From: Trichopria drosophilae | Lineage: Eukaryota; Arthropoda; Insecta; Hymenoptera; Diapriidae | Assembly (NCBI GenBank): GCA_030407085.1 | Contig: CM059582.1 | Location: 19,201,501-19,265,500 of the forward strand | DNA: 64,000 bases | Direction of reading: 5' to 3' | Shown: positions 12,935 through 25,559 of the stretch, one piece after another | Numbering within the stretch: position 1 is the first letter of the stretch | Layout: every line of letters begins with the position of its first letter | The notes under the pieces: generated by a model | The model's input: the letters and a program-made list of their open reading frames with translations, nothing else | What the model was told of the DNA's origin: nothing | The model's database searches: none | Made by a program: the position numbers and the translations under genes

Positions 12935-13133
12935 TTTTACTTGGGAAAAAAATGGTTGGGTTCTTCCCAAAAACCAGGTCGGTGGTAATCACAGACCAAG
13001 AAGTTTGTGTTAAACCCAAACTTATATGTGGCAATCACAGGAAAGTTTGTGTTGCAAACAAAAGAAGGTTGTAATGATCCCAAACCTGTCAGATTTTGGG
13101 AAATCCCCAGACAATTTTTTTCCGTGTACCCGA
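12935..13133. mobile_element. Small MITE with GGAAAAAAAT...GGG ends
   Basis: The left end has GGGAAAAAAATGGTTGGG. The right end, on the complement, has ACGGAAAAAAATTGTCTGGG. Inside are two copies of a ~45-bp phrase, each with [GT]G[GT][CT]AATCACAG then GTTTGTGTT (about 12985 and 13028). The 67-codon minus-strand frame inside it is a by-product of the repeats. A similar TACACGGAAAAAA string begins another inverted-repeat segment at about 22531. Confidence 0.5.
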
Positions 13134-13314
13134 CAGTCATCGTAGTAAAGTCAGAAACGCTTTAGCATAAATCTCCAAGAGCACGTATCAACTAGAGACG
13201 TTGTTTTTGTGACAATACACTTATAACTCATTTTCAAGGGGGAGCGTAGTATAACTACACACATTTCCCCGAAGGGGTATTTTATCAATATTGTCGGGCA
13301 CTTCAGATTTCTTT

Positions 13315-13625
13315 TTTTTTGTCACTTATAATCCGAGGTACCAGAAAGTCAGTTTAATAGTTTTTAAAATCGGAAACAAATGTCTCGTCACTAAAAACAG
13401 CAAAAATCAATAAAAATTGAAGAAATCAGGTTTTTGTGAAACAAAATCGTTGCACTCATACCAGTACTTTTTTTAGGTAGTATAGGTAGTTTGGGATGCT
13501 AGGAAGTTAGTTCAATTGTTTTGATAGTCGATAACAAATTCCCCGCCCATCAAAACTACATGAAGACCGTAAGAATGAAAAAATCAACTTTTTTGTGAAG
13601 GAAAAATACAAAGTAGTGTCATTTT
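13315..13625. repeat. Diverged tandem duplication, ~160-bp unit
   Basis: The two halves share, in order, an A-G-AAGT-AGTT-AAT-GTTTT phrase, a TCG-AAACAAAT phrase, a CATCAAAA/CACTAAAA-type phrase, AATGAAAAAATCA/ATTGAAGAAATCA and TTTTTGTGAA. They start at about 13338 and 13495. They are well diverged, so the duplication is old. No coding frame is present. Confidence 0.45.
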
Positions 13626-13669
13626 GTTAATTATCCGGGTGCGAGTCGTAAGTCCAACAAATCAAAAAA

Positions 13670-13990
13670 CCGCACGGGTAGAAATATTTCGCAATTACAG
13701 CGAATATTTGTCTAATCCAGCAAAATATAGTTCGTAATATATGAACTGCGAATATTTAGTTAGTTTAGCGAATATCATTTGCTGTATTTTCTACTGTTTT
13801 CGCTAGCGCAGCTAATAGTTCGCCGTGTTTGCAAATCAGTTGGCTAGAATAGCGACGTCTCTTCCATCAAATGTTATTTCGCTGAAATGGCCATTACATT
13901 TCTTTCCGTGCGACAGGTCAAAAAACCGACAGTTATCACCGCGACAGTCAAAATACGGACACTTCAAAAAATTACTGTCCATTGGTCCAT
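13670..13990. repeat. Short-phrase repeats: GCGAATAT cluster and ACCGACAGTCAAAA cluster
   Basis: From 13690 to 13785 the string GCGAATAT or a near variant occurs three times among AATATAG/CTAAT words. From 13910 to 13975 phrases of the type CGACAGGTCAAAAAACCGAC follow at roughly 20-bp spacing. The second cluster closely matches 57.36-57.42 kb. Overlapping open frames at 13.83-14.14 kb on both strands come from these repeats. Confidence 0.4.
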
Positions 13991-13999
13991 GTGGCCATT

Positions 14000-14640
14000 T
14001 TTTATGTGTCGTCTTTTCGATTTCGTTTTTTCGACCCACGCCCAATTATCCTTAAATTTTCCTCAAGTTTTTGTTGATGCTGTACTTGCTGTGGAACTGG
14101 TCTCGCGTTTAGTCATAATGTTGGTACATGAAAAGAAAAATTGAATGACAAAAGTTGCCGAGATATGTAAGTCCTTTCTTTGGATGTAATAAAATAATTT
14201 TGTAGTGTCATGTTTTTAGGTTATCACAATTTTATCTAACACATTCTTATGACAAATTTTACTTTGAAGTTGATTTCAGATATTAAAATTCATGTAACAA
14301 TTAAAATTGTTTCGTCTTTTTTCGATAATATGTAAAGAAAAGGGCATCAAGGGACTTCTAATGGCCTAAGATAAAAACGCGACGAACGAAAGCGTACGTT
14401 TGTGCATTGAGAAGCGCCTGCTGACATCCAAGGCAGGTGTGCTGCACGTAATGAATCGTACAGTCAGAGCAATAGAAGATGTGGTGGATTTATGTACATC
14501 TTTTGGAATTTTTATATTGTGGCCAATGTAGTTCAATAATAAAAAAGTATTATATCTTATTTTGGGATACAATAAAACGACTTATGTCAAATTGTAGCCA
14601 AACAATTAAAAAAGGTTGTAAAATTTTTGTTATCGATTGT
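14000..14640. other. AT-rich stretch, nothing recognised
   Basis: Only short frames and no recognisable motif. Confidence 0.4.
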
Positions 14641-15280
14641 TTACTTCCCCTATCATTGTTACCCTCGTATAATCCTTCTGTTGGTAGGTCGCTCATTCCG
14701 GCAGTTTCCTCTGTCGTTCGTATGTAACGCAGTTTGCAATCGGAGGAGCGCCAAATTGATTTCAACGGCTCGTAACCATAAGCGAGCCAGATGGGACTAC
14801 GGCAATAATGCCACTCGCGGCTCGCGATGACAAGCGCGGCATATTCTCGTTTCGCCCCGGTGTCGATTCGGTTTCCCTGGTCGAAACCCTATAGTTGGGT
14901 CCAGCAGGGCCATTATTGTCGCGCATCTGATAAGACATTGTTTGCATAGCGATCATGAAATACAAACTCCCCGAACCATCATCCCTTGCGAGCTATACGA
15001 CACTAACCTCTATGTGTTTTCAGTCCACTGAACTAACGGGACTGAGGAGAAATGATTTTTTTGCGTGGGTTTTCGAATATTACACCAGGTTATGGCGAGA
15101 GAAATATTGCTTTCGAACTTTACAACAGTATCTCCTGTCGGTTTGGCAAAAGGACAATTTTATTTTTCAATATGCGTATCATGTATATGCATCGATCATT
15201 CATGGTGCCATGTTCAACCAAGTCCACGTTCCCTATTTGCTGTTACAGGGTGAGCAATGGGAAAAGCTTTCACTATTTTG
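14640..15280. other. GC/CpG-richer island
   Basis: The stretch 14755-14950 is clearly richer in GC and CpG than its surroundings (for example GCCACTCGCGGCTCGCGATG near 14810). Several frames are open on both strands (up to 108 codons at 14955-15281). They overlap each other, carry no domain motif and have no supporting splice sites. A regulatory island is a reasonable guess, and a non-coding exon cannot be excluded. Confidence 0.3.
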
Positions 15281-15284
15281 AATT

Positions 15285-15480
15285 TTCTCAAATTATTTTA
15301 AAAGTCCAAAAAGGTTTATGTACTTTGTTTCTGCTAATGGTCTAAATTTATTAAAGGATATTGCTGTAACACGAACTTAAAAAAGCGGTATTGCTTAAGT
15401 ATTATTTTGAAATCGTAGGCATGCAGCATATTCCCTTAAAGATCTCCAAATGTTGCCTTTCATCATTTTTCTTATTTAGT
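15285..15480. other. AT-rich stretch, nothing recognised
   Basis: No repeat or frame of note. Confidence 0.4.
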
Positions 15481-15484
15481 ACAT

Positions 15485-16095
15485 CTTGAAAAGACAGGAT
15501 GCCTTGAGGAAATCAAGAGGGTGATCTAAGCAGATATTTGAAAGGTCTAAGGAGCTCCAGAGGACATCCTCAGACAGATATACTCTAGGAGTAAATATCA
15601 TAATAGATTCGCCACAGATTTCAGTTGTAACAACGTAGCTAAACAAAATTTTGTGATGCTAATCAGAACTTTTTTGACAGGATAAAAAGTTAGCAAATTT
15701 TTTTATCCCATTTCGTTATCCTATTCTTCAGAAATTGTATAATTAATCAAATTCACACAAGATTACTGTATACCCTTGTACTCCAATATATCGCCCCCTT
15801 GTTGGAGCTTTCCACTGTCTTACAGTTGGTTTGGAATCCAAATAAATTGGTTATTTAACAAATTGCGCCTGTTACGCAAACTACGTAGTCTACCTAACGG
15901 TAACTGGTGAAGAGACTAAGCCAAATTTATAGCCAAGTAAGTAGTTAGAATAACCAATTATCCAACCAATTCGAAGTTGGTTGTTTTAGCCATGTCGTTT
16001 TCCGTGATCCGTGGATGTCCTGATGAACTCCTGCGGACTTCCAAGTGTTGGTTTCTATCCAGGGGAGCTCCTCGGGAGCTCCTCAAGTTAGCCCA
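15485..16095. repeat. Dispersed GGACATCC/GGAGCTCC-type repeat debris
   Basis: At 15525-15595 are TCTAAGGAGCTCCAGAGGAC and ATCCTCAGACAGATATACTC. At 16008-16085 are GGATGTCCTGATGAACTCC and then GGGGAGCTCCTCGGGAGCTCCTC. These resemble the 9.76-9.92 kb palindrome cluster and probably belong to the same repeat family. Between them (15.6-16.0 kb) nothing is recognised. A minus-strand frame of 84 codons at 15958-16212 crosses this repeat and is not convincing. Confidence 0.4.
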
Positions 16096-16229
16096 AGCCA
16101 ATTTGTGTTGCACCGGTATTCCAGTTTGTTTATAAATATTTCTAATCCAATTTAAATGAATTGCAAAAAAGGACATGAAAGCATTTCTTAATTGTTTTCC
16201 TAACATATCCAAGTAACGATGCTGAAATC

Positions 16230-16810
16230 AATGTGCAAATTCTGGACATTTGGTCGTTAAAGTCGTACAGTGTACGGTTGTTTTGGACTGTACGAGGAGT
16301 TTCTGGGTGTCCAGTGTTTGCCCATGAAACTTTTCTTTCGTTCGTTTAAACCCAACATTTTATCCATTATACAGCCAAGTCTGGTCCGCAGAGCGACGAA
16401 ATGCGGGCTGGCTTAACCTTAGTTCGAATGAACTGAACATCGCGAAGTTCTCGAGTACGATATTCCCGTCCGTGCATTTTTCTCTGTGTACGATGGTGTT
16501 TGGAATGGCCAGAAAAATTTCCGGACGAAGGTAACAATTTGGGACCGCCTATGACCTCCGTCTGTACATCGCGTACTGGGTATTATCTCGGATTAAATGA
16601 GCTAATCCTCGCGACGTGTCCGCTACGGTACCCACATTGGGGAAGGGGGAACTGGCCCTGAGTGGGTCTAGCCTTATAATTTTCTTTACGCACCTCTTGC
16701 TATATCCAAACCCTTCTACCCGAGACCCAATCCGCGAATAGACAATATCGAGAGGGAAAATACCATGTCCTTTGTACATTTTCTTTTGGTCCCGTCAAAA
16801 GATGGGAGTA
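16230..16810. other. GC-richer island, no gene recognised
   Basis: The composition rises relative to the flanks, with CpGs around 16380-16660. The longest frame is 76 codons on the minus strand and has no motif. Confidence 0.3.
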
Positions 16811-17225
16811 CATACCAGTGACATTTTGATGTAATGTGGACATGCAAAGCGCTAACTTCTTCGGTAGTAGAAGGTTTTTAATAGTTATTGTTCAATTTGC
16901 AGTTGGAACTAAAGTTTATATACACGATTGTATTCTCCTCCTATCTCCCTTTGTTGATGGTAACTGCATCTTTAAGTTCAATTTCCAGCATTAAGCAATT
17001 GTCTCCGAAATAATATGGAAGAAAATAGATCAGAGAACTCATCTAGAAATTTTATTAATCGAAATGTCTCCGGAATCATGCGCATCAATTCAAAAACCTT
17101 TTTACGGCTTAAGTTTTATGTTCTGATACGTATAGTACGGTAGTGGAACAGATGTTCATTTAGTTCTAATAGGTTTGTAGTAATTAAGAAGGGATTTCTT
17201 TTCAAATTCGTATTGTCTGCTGATG
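16811..17225. other. AT-rich stretch, nothing recognised
   Basis: No notable frame or repeat. Confidence 0.4.
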
Positions 17226-17229
17226 AAAT

Positions 17230-18050
17230 GTTTACGTACGGTCTACCTTCTCTCCCTGGTCTTACAGCGCACTAAAAACCAATTTTTATTAGTCCACTAA
17301 CTAAGGGTCAATATTGTTACATGAACCGCCTTTGCTGACGTTTACGTTTATGATTGCTCGTTACGCGAACACACATATACCACCCACGCACGTTCCCGCG
17401 ATGGGCATTCCGAAAGTTTGCACGAGGAAGTTGGAAGACAGGATAATGACGATAAAACGAAATCAATCTTCAGACTCCAGCACGGAAAAGCAGAGAGAGC
17501 TATAACGAACGCAGTCGAACTTCGGTCGTTACGTAAGGAGCTGCCATTTGACGAAAGAGGGACCGCGTAAAAAGAATCGAAAAATAAAACGAGCCGGAAA
17601 CGAACCGAGACGACGGTGCCCTTCCCCCCTCCCAACTGCAGCTTTGGGGGGTAGAGGTCGAAATCGATAACTTTTAGATGCCGACCACTTCGGGTTTGTT
17701 TCAGAGACGTGGATGGACTTCATTCCACTGAGCAATTGAGTCGGCCAGAACTTATCGAGCACTTGATCTCTTTGACTTCGTACGCATCGTAGAACTGCCC
17801 TTCCTTTTTGCCGGCACTCCTACGTTGTCTTTTTTCTTTACGCGAAGTCGAGCTACTAAAGCGCCCATTAGCGGTAACCCTAACCTCGGATGTTCTTGGC
17901 CGAATGCGAAGGATGTAGATAAACGAAGTAAAAACCCAAGTGGGGGAGCTTTCGAGACAAATTCAGGAGCATCTTATCGTTCTCTTTTTTTTTGGGAAGA
18001 GTTGGTTACAACAGTTACAGCATGATACCGCCAATTACCAAGATGAGTGG
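17230..18050. other. GC/CpG-richer island
   Basis: A long stretch of raised GC, densest at 17380-17680 and 17760-17960. Short overlapping frames occur on both strands (63-95 codons) with no family resemblance. There are no convincing exon borders, so I describe it as a candidate regulatory island only. Confidence 0.3.
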
Positions 18051-18054
18051 AGTT

Positions 18055-18930
18055 CGAAAAGATCCGAGCAGTTCCTCAGAAATAACGTGCACGCAAAGTA
18101 AAGCTGACGAAACTCGATTACTTTAGTTTGCATCTGAAGAAACGACCGTAAACGCAGCGTCTTCTTGATTAGTGATTGGGATAAATAAGTATTTTTTGGA
18201 TGATTGGGTACCATTTTTGGGAAGAGGGAGTAATATAAATGTGAATGCATAAAGATTCATGATCCAGTATCAATAAAGTTAACACTATGATTTATATGAT
18301 TCCTAACGGCAACTTCGTAATAAACATAAATCTGCCCTAATTCCTACGTGAAGATTAGTAATTAGGCTTTTAAGATTAACCTTTCTTTTGAAAATGTAAT
18401 GTGATTAGGTGTTCGTATCATAGATTTCTGATAATGACGAAAACGGCACTACTAGAATCGCAATTACGCAAATAAAACTTTTACAGTATATTGTAGGATG
18501 TTAAATTCCTAATGTCTACTGGCAACATTCAATAATATATAAAAATGTAATGATAAAATCTAATTAGAATATGTTGTTATGAGTGATGCATTCATTTTCA
18601 TTAAAGCAATGGAGATCACTAACAGTAATCATCTGTAATGTATTACATGACAGATGTGGATTTGATGACCCGTGATCTAATTATCTCCTTATCATGGAAT
18701 TTCATCAGGTTTTACATTGAAAATTGATGATGTCCATCTCTTCATCGATTCGCATGAAAAATATAGCGCAACTACACTTTTTTGTAGGGGAAATACTTAA
18801 TAAAAAAGCAATAAAAAGATAGTAACTTGATGAGAAATAGGTAATTCCCGGCGTGAGTGTGTAGGTTAAAACGGAATTACGTCATAAGGGATTAATTCCC
18901 TGAACGTGACTCGTTTGGATTTTCCGGACG
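18055..18930. other. AT-rich stretch, nothing recognised
   Basis: Short frames only. Confidence 0.4.
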
Positions 18931-18934
18931 AATG

Positions 18935-19300
18935 TGTTCGCTTTTTTTTTATCGTTTACTATCTTGCAGCACGTCGCGGAAATTATGATAAATAGTACAT
19001 GCGAGCTTCGCGCCGAGGAAATCGTATCGTGATCGTGGGCGAAATTGTTCAGAAACTCGGTACAACGGCCCTCGTACTGGATGATGTTACTAGTAAACCG
19101 TACCTACGTGCGAGTTTACTGACGCGATTTGATTCAGTGCAGTGATACATCGTGCGATTGCCTTCGCGAATCGATATGCCGACGAGGAAAATAAAGCTGC
19201 CGTTACAACGTCAGCTTGTTATTATGCGTAATACTCCGCATTTGCGACAGCCAGCGTCGCATCGCGTGAATGCCTCCAAAGAATAACGATTTGTCACGAT
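18935..19300. other. CpG-rich island
   Basis: Dense CpGs (for example GCGAGCTTCGCGCCGAGG near 19000 and repeated TCGCG words to 19270) interrupt AT-rich DNA. No coding frame of note. It could be a promoter-like or enhancer-like segment, but no transcription-start motif can be assigned from sequence alone. Confidence 0.3.
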
Positions 19301-19853
19301 GCTTAGCGTTTCGGTCGTTGGTTGCTCGTTTATAAATGCATTAGTCCATATGAGTGGTCGTGCTTTTTTTGCAAAAAAAAATTTTATTCTGATAACAGAC
19401 AGCGTCTATCACATCACTCCAGTAATAATCCTGGAATATTACGATATTACTTTTATATCATTTCGAAAATTGTATGCAAAGCAGATATTATAATACTGAA
19501 AATTATGCTTCTAACGTTTATATCAAAAATATATACGTTTTCTTCGGCAGTATATACTCCATTTTTAAGAAAATAGTAAACAACATGTAATCCAACGACA
19601 CGTTAATAATATTTTCAAAACATTGTGTGTTTACTTTTCGAAAATATTCTTTTTGACCCTCCGGCCGTAAAACTCCAGTTCTTGGCCTAGGACGAAACAA
19701 GTGTAATTGTTACGACAAAGGACAAAACAATTGCGCCCTTGGCACATAATGTACTATTATCTGTCGGAAATCGACTTATGACCGCGGCTGTACTTTGCAT
19801 AGGTTTCTGCAGTCCTACATTTCATGCACAATTGTGAAGTATGGCCCCATCTC
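19300..19853. other. AT-rich stretch, no gene recognised
   Basis: Short overlapping frames (84 codons or fewer) are all translations of AT-rich sequence. Confidence 0.4.
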
Positions 19854-19905
19854 TTAACCCTTTGCGGCATACATTTTTCTTTACACGGAAAACAGCTGAA
19901 AATTG

Positions 19906-20255
19906 TTACTCGGGGGTTTTCGGGGTCGCTGATTTCGAATCTGAAGTCAGATTTTGAAAATTCAAAATGGCGGATCCAAGATGGCGGACCGAAATATAAA
20001 AAGTTGCTTGATCTAAGCGAAATTTGTTACTCGGGGGTTTTCGGGGTCGCTGATTTCGAATCTGAAGTCAGATTTTGAAAATTCAAAATGGCGGACCGAA
20101 ATATAAAAAGTGGCTCGATCTCAGCGAAATTTGTTACTTGGGGGTTTTCGGGGTCGCTGATTTCGAATCTGACTTCAGATTTGCAAAATTCAAATTGGCG
20201 GATCTAGGATGGCGAACGAACGTAAAAATCGAGTGTTGGATTTTCTTGAAAATTG
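19906..20255 (+). repeat. Three direct copies of ~107-121-bp internal unit
   Basis: The units start at 19906, 20027 and 20134. The second lacks a 14-bp piece containing ATCCAAGATGGCGG, so its period is 107 instead of 121. Open frames 19824-20078, 20075-20308 and 20209-20433 are translations of this array (the peptide word GVFGVADFES repeats) and are not genes. Confidence 0.8.
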
Positions 20256-20766
20256 GTACGTTTTCTCGATCACCGATGACAAATCCAGTGTCAGATTTCA
20301 ACAATTAAATGTGGATGAAATTAAAACAAATTTTGGTCAGCCATCTTGGATCCGCCATTTTGAATTTTCAAAATCTGACTTCAGATTCGTAATCAGCGAT
20401 CCCGAAAACCCCGGAGTAACAAATTTCGTATAGATCGAGCAACTTTTCATATTTCGGTCCGCCATCTTGGATCCGCCATTTTAATTTTTACAAATCTGAC
20501 GTCAGATTCGAAATCAGCGACCCAAAAAACATAAAATGCTATAGTTTCATGCAAATATATATAATTGTTCAATCAAAAATGAATTTTTTCTGAAATTATT
20601 GATATTTTTCCGTGGTTATTTATTTATAATAATTAAAAATTAACGATAATTGATAATATGTAACTTTTTTTATGATTATATACATCTTATTAACATAATT
20701 AACTCAAAAACCCGATTGCTTAGATGAAAACAGCCGAATAATTAATTAAAAACTGAGAGAAAATAG

Positions 20767-20787
20767 GTGGGATGCTGAGCATCCCAC
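20767..20787. repeat. Perfect 10-bp-arm hairpin beside the piggyBac-like right end
   Basis: GTGGGATGCT, one G, then AGCATCCCAC forms a perfect inverted repeat immediately inside the right TIR of the element. The left end lacks it, so the two ends are asymmetric beyond the 14-bp TIR. Confidence 0.85.
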
Positions 20788-21123
20788 TATGCCGCAAAGG
20801 GTTAAGTCGATCTGCAGCTCTCGCAAATATTACAATTATAAAAAAAAAATGGATCACGCATACAGCTACTGGTATACAAATGGTAGTTTTTGTTTTGTAT
20901 TGTACCGTAGGAATTGTTCTGGATAATAAAGTCCCATTTTTTTGTTCATATACAAGATATCTGCAATAGTAAACAACATATTTCATTCTCAAACACGGAC
21001 TGACACTGCCCGAATTTTTGTTGTTGATTTCTTGACACCGACGAACTAAACCGTCGCGTCGAGCACATTGTGCCTCCCACCAAATTGTTTATTTTCGTTT
21101 TCCGTTTCATGCTCCCAGTTCTC

Positions 21124-21600
21124 TTACCCCTTTGTGGTAATGTGGCACATATTTCTAAACCATTTTTGGTAATTCAAAGTACTTGTTATTCGATTTATGC
21201 ACTTTTTTGTCATTTAGTATACACTGCATATTGCAAATTGAAAACTCATGGATAAAATTTTTTAACTTCTTGACAATTTATCGATAATTAATAAACAATT
21301 TCTAGAAAATGTCTTTTTATAATAAAAATTAATTATTGAGGAAACTTATAGGCATGACGTTACAAAAATTGTGCTGCAGATCTTTCTGGAGCCGCTGGAT
21401 AACAATCCGAATTCAGATTTTGAAACTTAAAAATGCCAGATGCAAGATAGTCGACCGTATTGTTAAAAGTTAACATACCGAACGAAACTAAATATTCGGA
21501 TGTTTTCCGGGTTGCTAATTACGAATCGGACATCACATTTTTAAATTTCCAAACAGCGGATTTAAGACGGGCGTTTGCAATGTTAAGATTTACTGTACTG
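21124..21600. mobile_element. Decayed relative of the piggyBac-like MITE
   Basis: It begins TTACCCCTTTGTGG...GGCACATATTTCT, an eroded version of the TTAACCCTTTGCGGCATA end. At 21385-21560 there are two degraded copies of the internal unit (CGGATGTTTTCCGGGTTGCT, then AATTACGAATCGGACATCAC, then GCGGATTTAAGACGGGC). The right end is not identifiable. Confidence 0.45.
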
Positions 21601-21604
21601 CAAG

Positions 21605-22525
21605 TTAAAAAAAAATAGTATGAAAATAGATAACAGCTGCCTGCCAAACCATCGAACGATAACACGGTTATCAACCCAATTTTTTTTAATTTTTTTTTTT
21701 ATTTTTTTTTAAATTTACATATCTCTGATAATGACTCGGAATCTAATAAGAGCAGTATGTATTCTGCATAAAAATCAATGCTAAAATTCAAAGTCCAAGT
21801 AGCCAAAGGCAATTGCTAGAAAAAATTAAAATCTTGGTCAATATCTTGGATTGGAAATTTCAAATATTTAATGATTCATAATCATGTATTCACTGATTAC
21901 ACACAACTCCTGAATAACAAATTATTTTCCGTCTTTCGTCGTCTTTATAGATCTTAATGAGTTCACGGTTTTGCATTCCTTACCAGGAGTAGGTACACAA
22001 AAAAGGGAACCATTAAGAAAGTATTCTCTTTATGTTTCTAATTTTTATTATTTTTTTTTAATTTTAATATATATTTTTTCAGGTTTCTGTGTTTTTTGGA
22101 CATTTTTGAACATTAACAGTATACAGGTTACTCTCTATTTATTAAGCCGAGAAACATGATGAATTATGTAAGCCATTTTTAACAATACTTTTATCCAATT
22201 TACTATTTGTTTTCTTTTTCTTTTAGTTTGGAAACTAAAACCCATTCTTTCCTCTGAATTTCCATGGCTCATTTTTACGAACTGAAAACTAATGAGACTA
22301 CAGTTGAAACAATTGGAGATTTTTATCTTTGTTTTACTTTTCTCAACTTTAACGGATAAACTAAACAAAAGTTAATGCATCGTCGAATTAAAATTTACAG
22401 AGTTATGAGTTTTGTAATGAGAAAATTATACCATGCCAATTTTCTTGTGTTAACTCAACCACCAACTTAGTATCTGCAAAAATGTATGCAGATTTTATTT
22501 TTGGTACACCGTGTAATTCACAATA
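21605..22525. other. AT-rich stretch, nothing recognised
   Basis: T-rich runs near 21680-21715 and short frames only. Confidence 0.4.
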
Positions 22526-22530
22526 TACTA

Positions 22531-22860
22531 CACGGAAAAAACGACTTTCTTAGAATAACTAAAATTTGTTAATACTCGGGAAAAAAAATCAGTATATTTC
22601 AATGTAAATTTAGGCAAAATAATGTTATTTTATATATGTTAACTTTTCTCCACTGAGGGAATTTCATTTATTAAAATTACAAAAATATTTTCAATTTAAG
22701 TTTTAGTTTTTTCTTTTGTGGTCTGTAAAGTTAGGTATATCAGGTGCAAAATTTATGCAAAAACTACAATAGTCGGATGATAAAACCCCGAATAATACTA
22801 AATTGAAAATATTTTTGCAATTTTCGTAAAGACATCTCTCCCCAAGTGGAAATAATTATT
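22531..22860. repeat. Inverted-repeat segment (~60-bp inner arms)
   Basis: The segment 22660-22712 (CCACTGAGGGAATTTCATTT then AAAATTACAAAAATATTTTC) pairs with 22790-22850 (AAATTGAAAATATTTTTGCAATTTT then CTCTCCCCAAGTGGA). The outer left string TACACGGAAAAAA resembles an end seen at about 13.12 kb. It is probably a small MITE with unclear borders. Confidence 0.45.
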
Positions 22861-22869
22861 ATACACATT

Positions 22870-25555
22870 TTTCTAGAAGCTGAAGAATATTAATTACCTG
22901 AATTTATTTATGATATATTTTTACTAAATATAACTACGTAACACATTTATATTTATAAACAATTGTGTTTGCAAATACACATATATGTACGTCTCTCTTT
23001 ATACTGTAGATTCATATGAAATGCGGAGTAAAGTATGCACTACCCTACTTTGCCTAATTGAAGGCCTATGCTTTGAATCAGTCAGTTATAACCCCATATT
23101 AGTTAGTACAGACAATCGAACTCCACTTGATATTCACATATACGCTATTTTCCCGGGTCTCAGTAAATTAAGGGAACTCATAAACAATACTGCTAGATCG
23201 AAAAATCAATTGTTTTCTCATATATAATTCAAGGTATTTAGAAAGAGGAAAAAGTAGTCATAACAGGAAGTATTGAATTTTACAGTATCTTCTTCTTATA
23301 CGGGTCAGAATTGGGAACTATATCAACAGTTTCTTTCCATTGTTGTCATATGCATAAGTGTTCTAAGAATACTAAGACGAAGAATACTAGAATTTTAATA
23401 CTATTTTGTAGCAAACGGTAGTAGTAACAACACTAATAAGATATAGTATTAGCATCACTAATAAGACATAGCTACATTAAACAAATTTCTCATAAAAATT
23501 GACTACATCAGGTTAACTAAGTTTTGAACTGCATTTCGTTAATTGCAGTAGACAACGGCATTATTTCAAATTTCCTGAAAACGCGATAAATTAAAGAAAT
23601 GTTAATTTCAGCTCATTTTATTTTTCGAAGTTCGATAACCGCAATTGTTTAGACATTTTTAATTTAGATTATTAGCGTTTTTACAGATCTATAAAGAAAG
23701 GTTTTACCTTTTTTTCTACGTCAGTATGTTTTTACCTGGTTTCTTAATTCTTTTAGGGTCTTTTAAATAGATTAAATTGCAACTAATAACTAAATTGTAA
23801 TCAAAAGGCCCACAGTTGGTCGAAACATGGGCAAACTTTATTCTATTCTTTATTTTTTATTGACAAAAGCACTCACTCAGTACTTCTAAATGAACAAATA
23901 TATTTATTTTACAAACAACTTGGGATTTTTATTTACCATACTTTCAAAAACGGATTAAACCAAGCTAGTTAAAAGAATAAATAATCTATGCAGGAATTTA
24001 ATAACAATCCAATCCTAATCAAAATTTCATTACATCTGTTAATTCAGCAAAGAACATCACTTTATCCATACGAATTCAAAAATAAGTTCTTCATAATTGG
24101 TATGTAAAATAAAAACTTGTATATTTTCTATAATTGTTTACCATGTAAATCATAATTGATAGTTATTGTAATAACAGTATTTTCGGTGACTGAATAAACA
24201 AACAAAAATAGCTGAATACGTAATGAAAACAGCAGCAAACATATGCACATTTTGAAATATTATATTCTGCAAACGATATTTAGCATGGATGATATGAAAC
24301 TTGCCTTGAAATTCTTATCACATTGTTGTTCATTTGAAGTGAAGCGTAAACAGCCGTCATCACAGAAAAGTATAGAAAATAAACATGCTTGTTCCTTCAA
24401 ATAAAAACGAAGCATCACCTGCATTCAACTATTCTAACAGCCTGACAAAAATTTGATTTGTTTTTACCCTGCTGTTCTTCAAAAAACGTTTCTTCAAATT
24501 AAGTACATCTTGTTAATTTAAAACACTTTTGGAGAAAAGCTCAAACTATTTGTACGATAGATTTTCTGAATGTAATAAAACTTTCATTATTTTTTCGGGA
24601 ATAAATTGGGCTGAATACCGTTGCCCAATTAATTGATTCATTCTAACAAATTTATATTTTTCGGACCAAGAAGAATGCCCACGGAAGAAATAAAAAATTT
24701 GCCAGTGTAGTTTATTTACGTGAATGAAACTAAATATTAGAACATATTGAAGAAATAGAATCGGCTTTCAAAAAAGAAAGTTTATAAAAAATTTTCCACA
24801 TGTGAAATTTGAGTAGTAAACACGTAAATTCTGAGTGAAAATAGAAAAATTGACCATAAATTATACATTTTTCAGATAGTTGTCCAAAGTTCCCTTCTTC
24901 GCACAGATCTAATTTTGTTGCAAGTATTAACTTAACCTTTCCTTTTTCTACTATGCTTATTTCAAAGATTACACCTTAACGAATATTAGTTTAATTATAC
25001 CATTCCTTTCACCTGACTACCATTGTGTGGTTGAGAGCAAAGTAGTAAAAGGAACTCCTTTTTTAGTCAGACTGCCCCCTATGCGTGTTTTTGTTTTGTT
25101 ACGATTAATTCAATGAATAGTAGTAGAATTTACTACAATATGTACTTAGTAATATGTGCGAAGTTATTAAAATTAAACAAATGGTAGTTTCTAAATTTTA
25201 TTCCTCTGACTAACCAATTTTTTCAACAAAATATGCCACTTGTTTGATTGTGTTTTTTATTATTCTTATATGTACTGATGCCGTGCACGACAAGAACTGA
25301 CAGCTTAATCTGTAAAATTCCTTGTCTGTAAATTAGCTTCTGTGCTGGAAAGACTGGATTCTTGTGAGTTCTCATCTCTTTCGTTAATTGAAAAGACTCA
25401 TGGATAATTGTTTTGGTAACAGAAAATATATGTACATATCTAATATAATAGGCAATATATCGACTCAAAAATGCAAATAATCTGTGCAGATAAAATTGTA
25501 TGTGTCTTTTAATGAAATTATGTAAATCATTAATAATCAATACCACCCACACATA
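22870..25555. other. AT-rich stretch, nothing recognised
   Basis: No frame above about 80 codons, no motif and no repeat that I can delimit. Confidence 0.45.
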
Positions 25556-25559
25556 CACA

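Larger units (their letters stand above)
19858..20801. mobile_element. piggyBac-like MITE with TTAA target duplications
   Basis: The 944-bp element is flanked by TTAA on both sides (19854-19857 and 20802-20805). It has a perfect 14-bp terminal inverted repeat, CCCTTTGCGGCATA. Both the TTAA flanks and the CCCTTT start are hallmarks of piggyBac-type elements. The left half holds three direct copies of a ~107-121-bp unit starting TTACT[CT]GGGGGTTTTCGGGG (19906, 20027, 20134), each with a CAAAATGGCGGA-type string. The right half holds two copies in inverted orientation (about 20335-20530), so the interior is partly palindromic. No transposase frame is present, so it must have been moved in trans. 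Confidence 0.85.
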
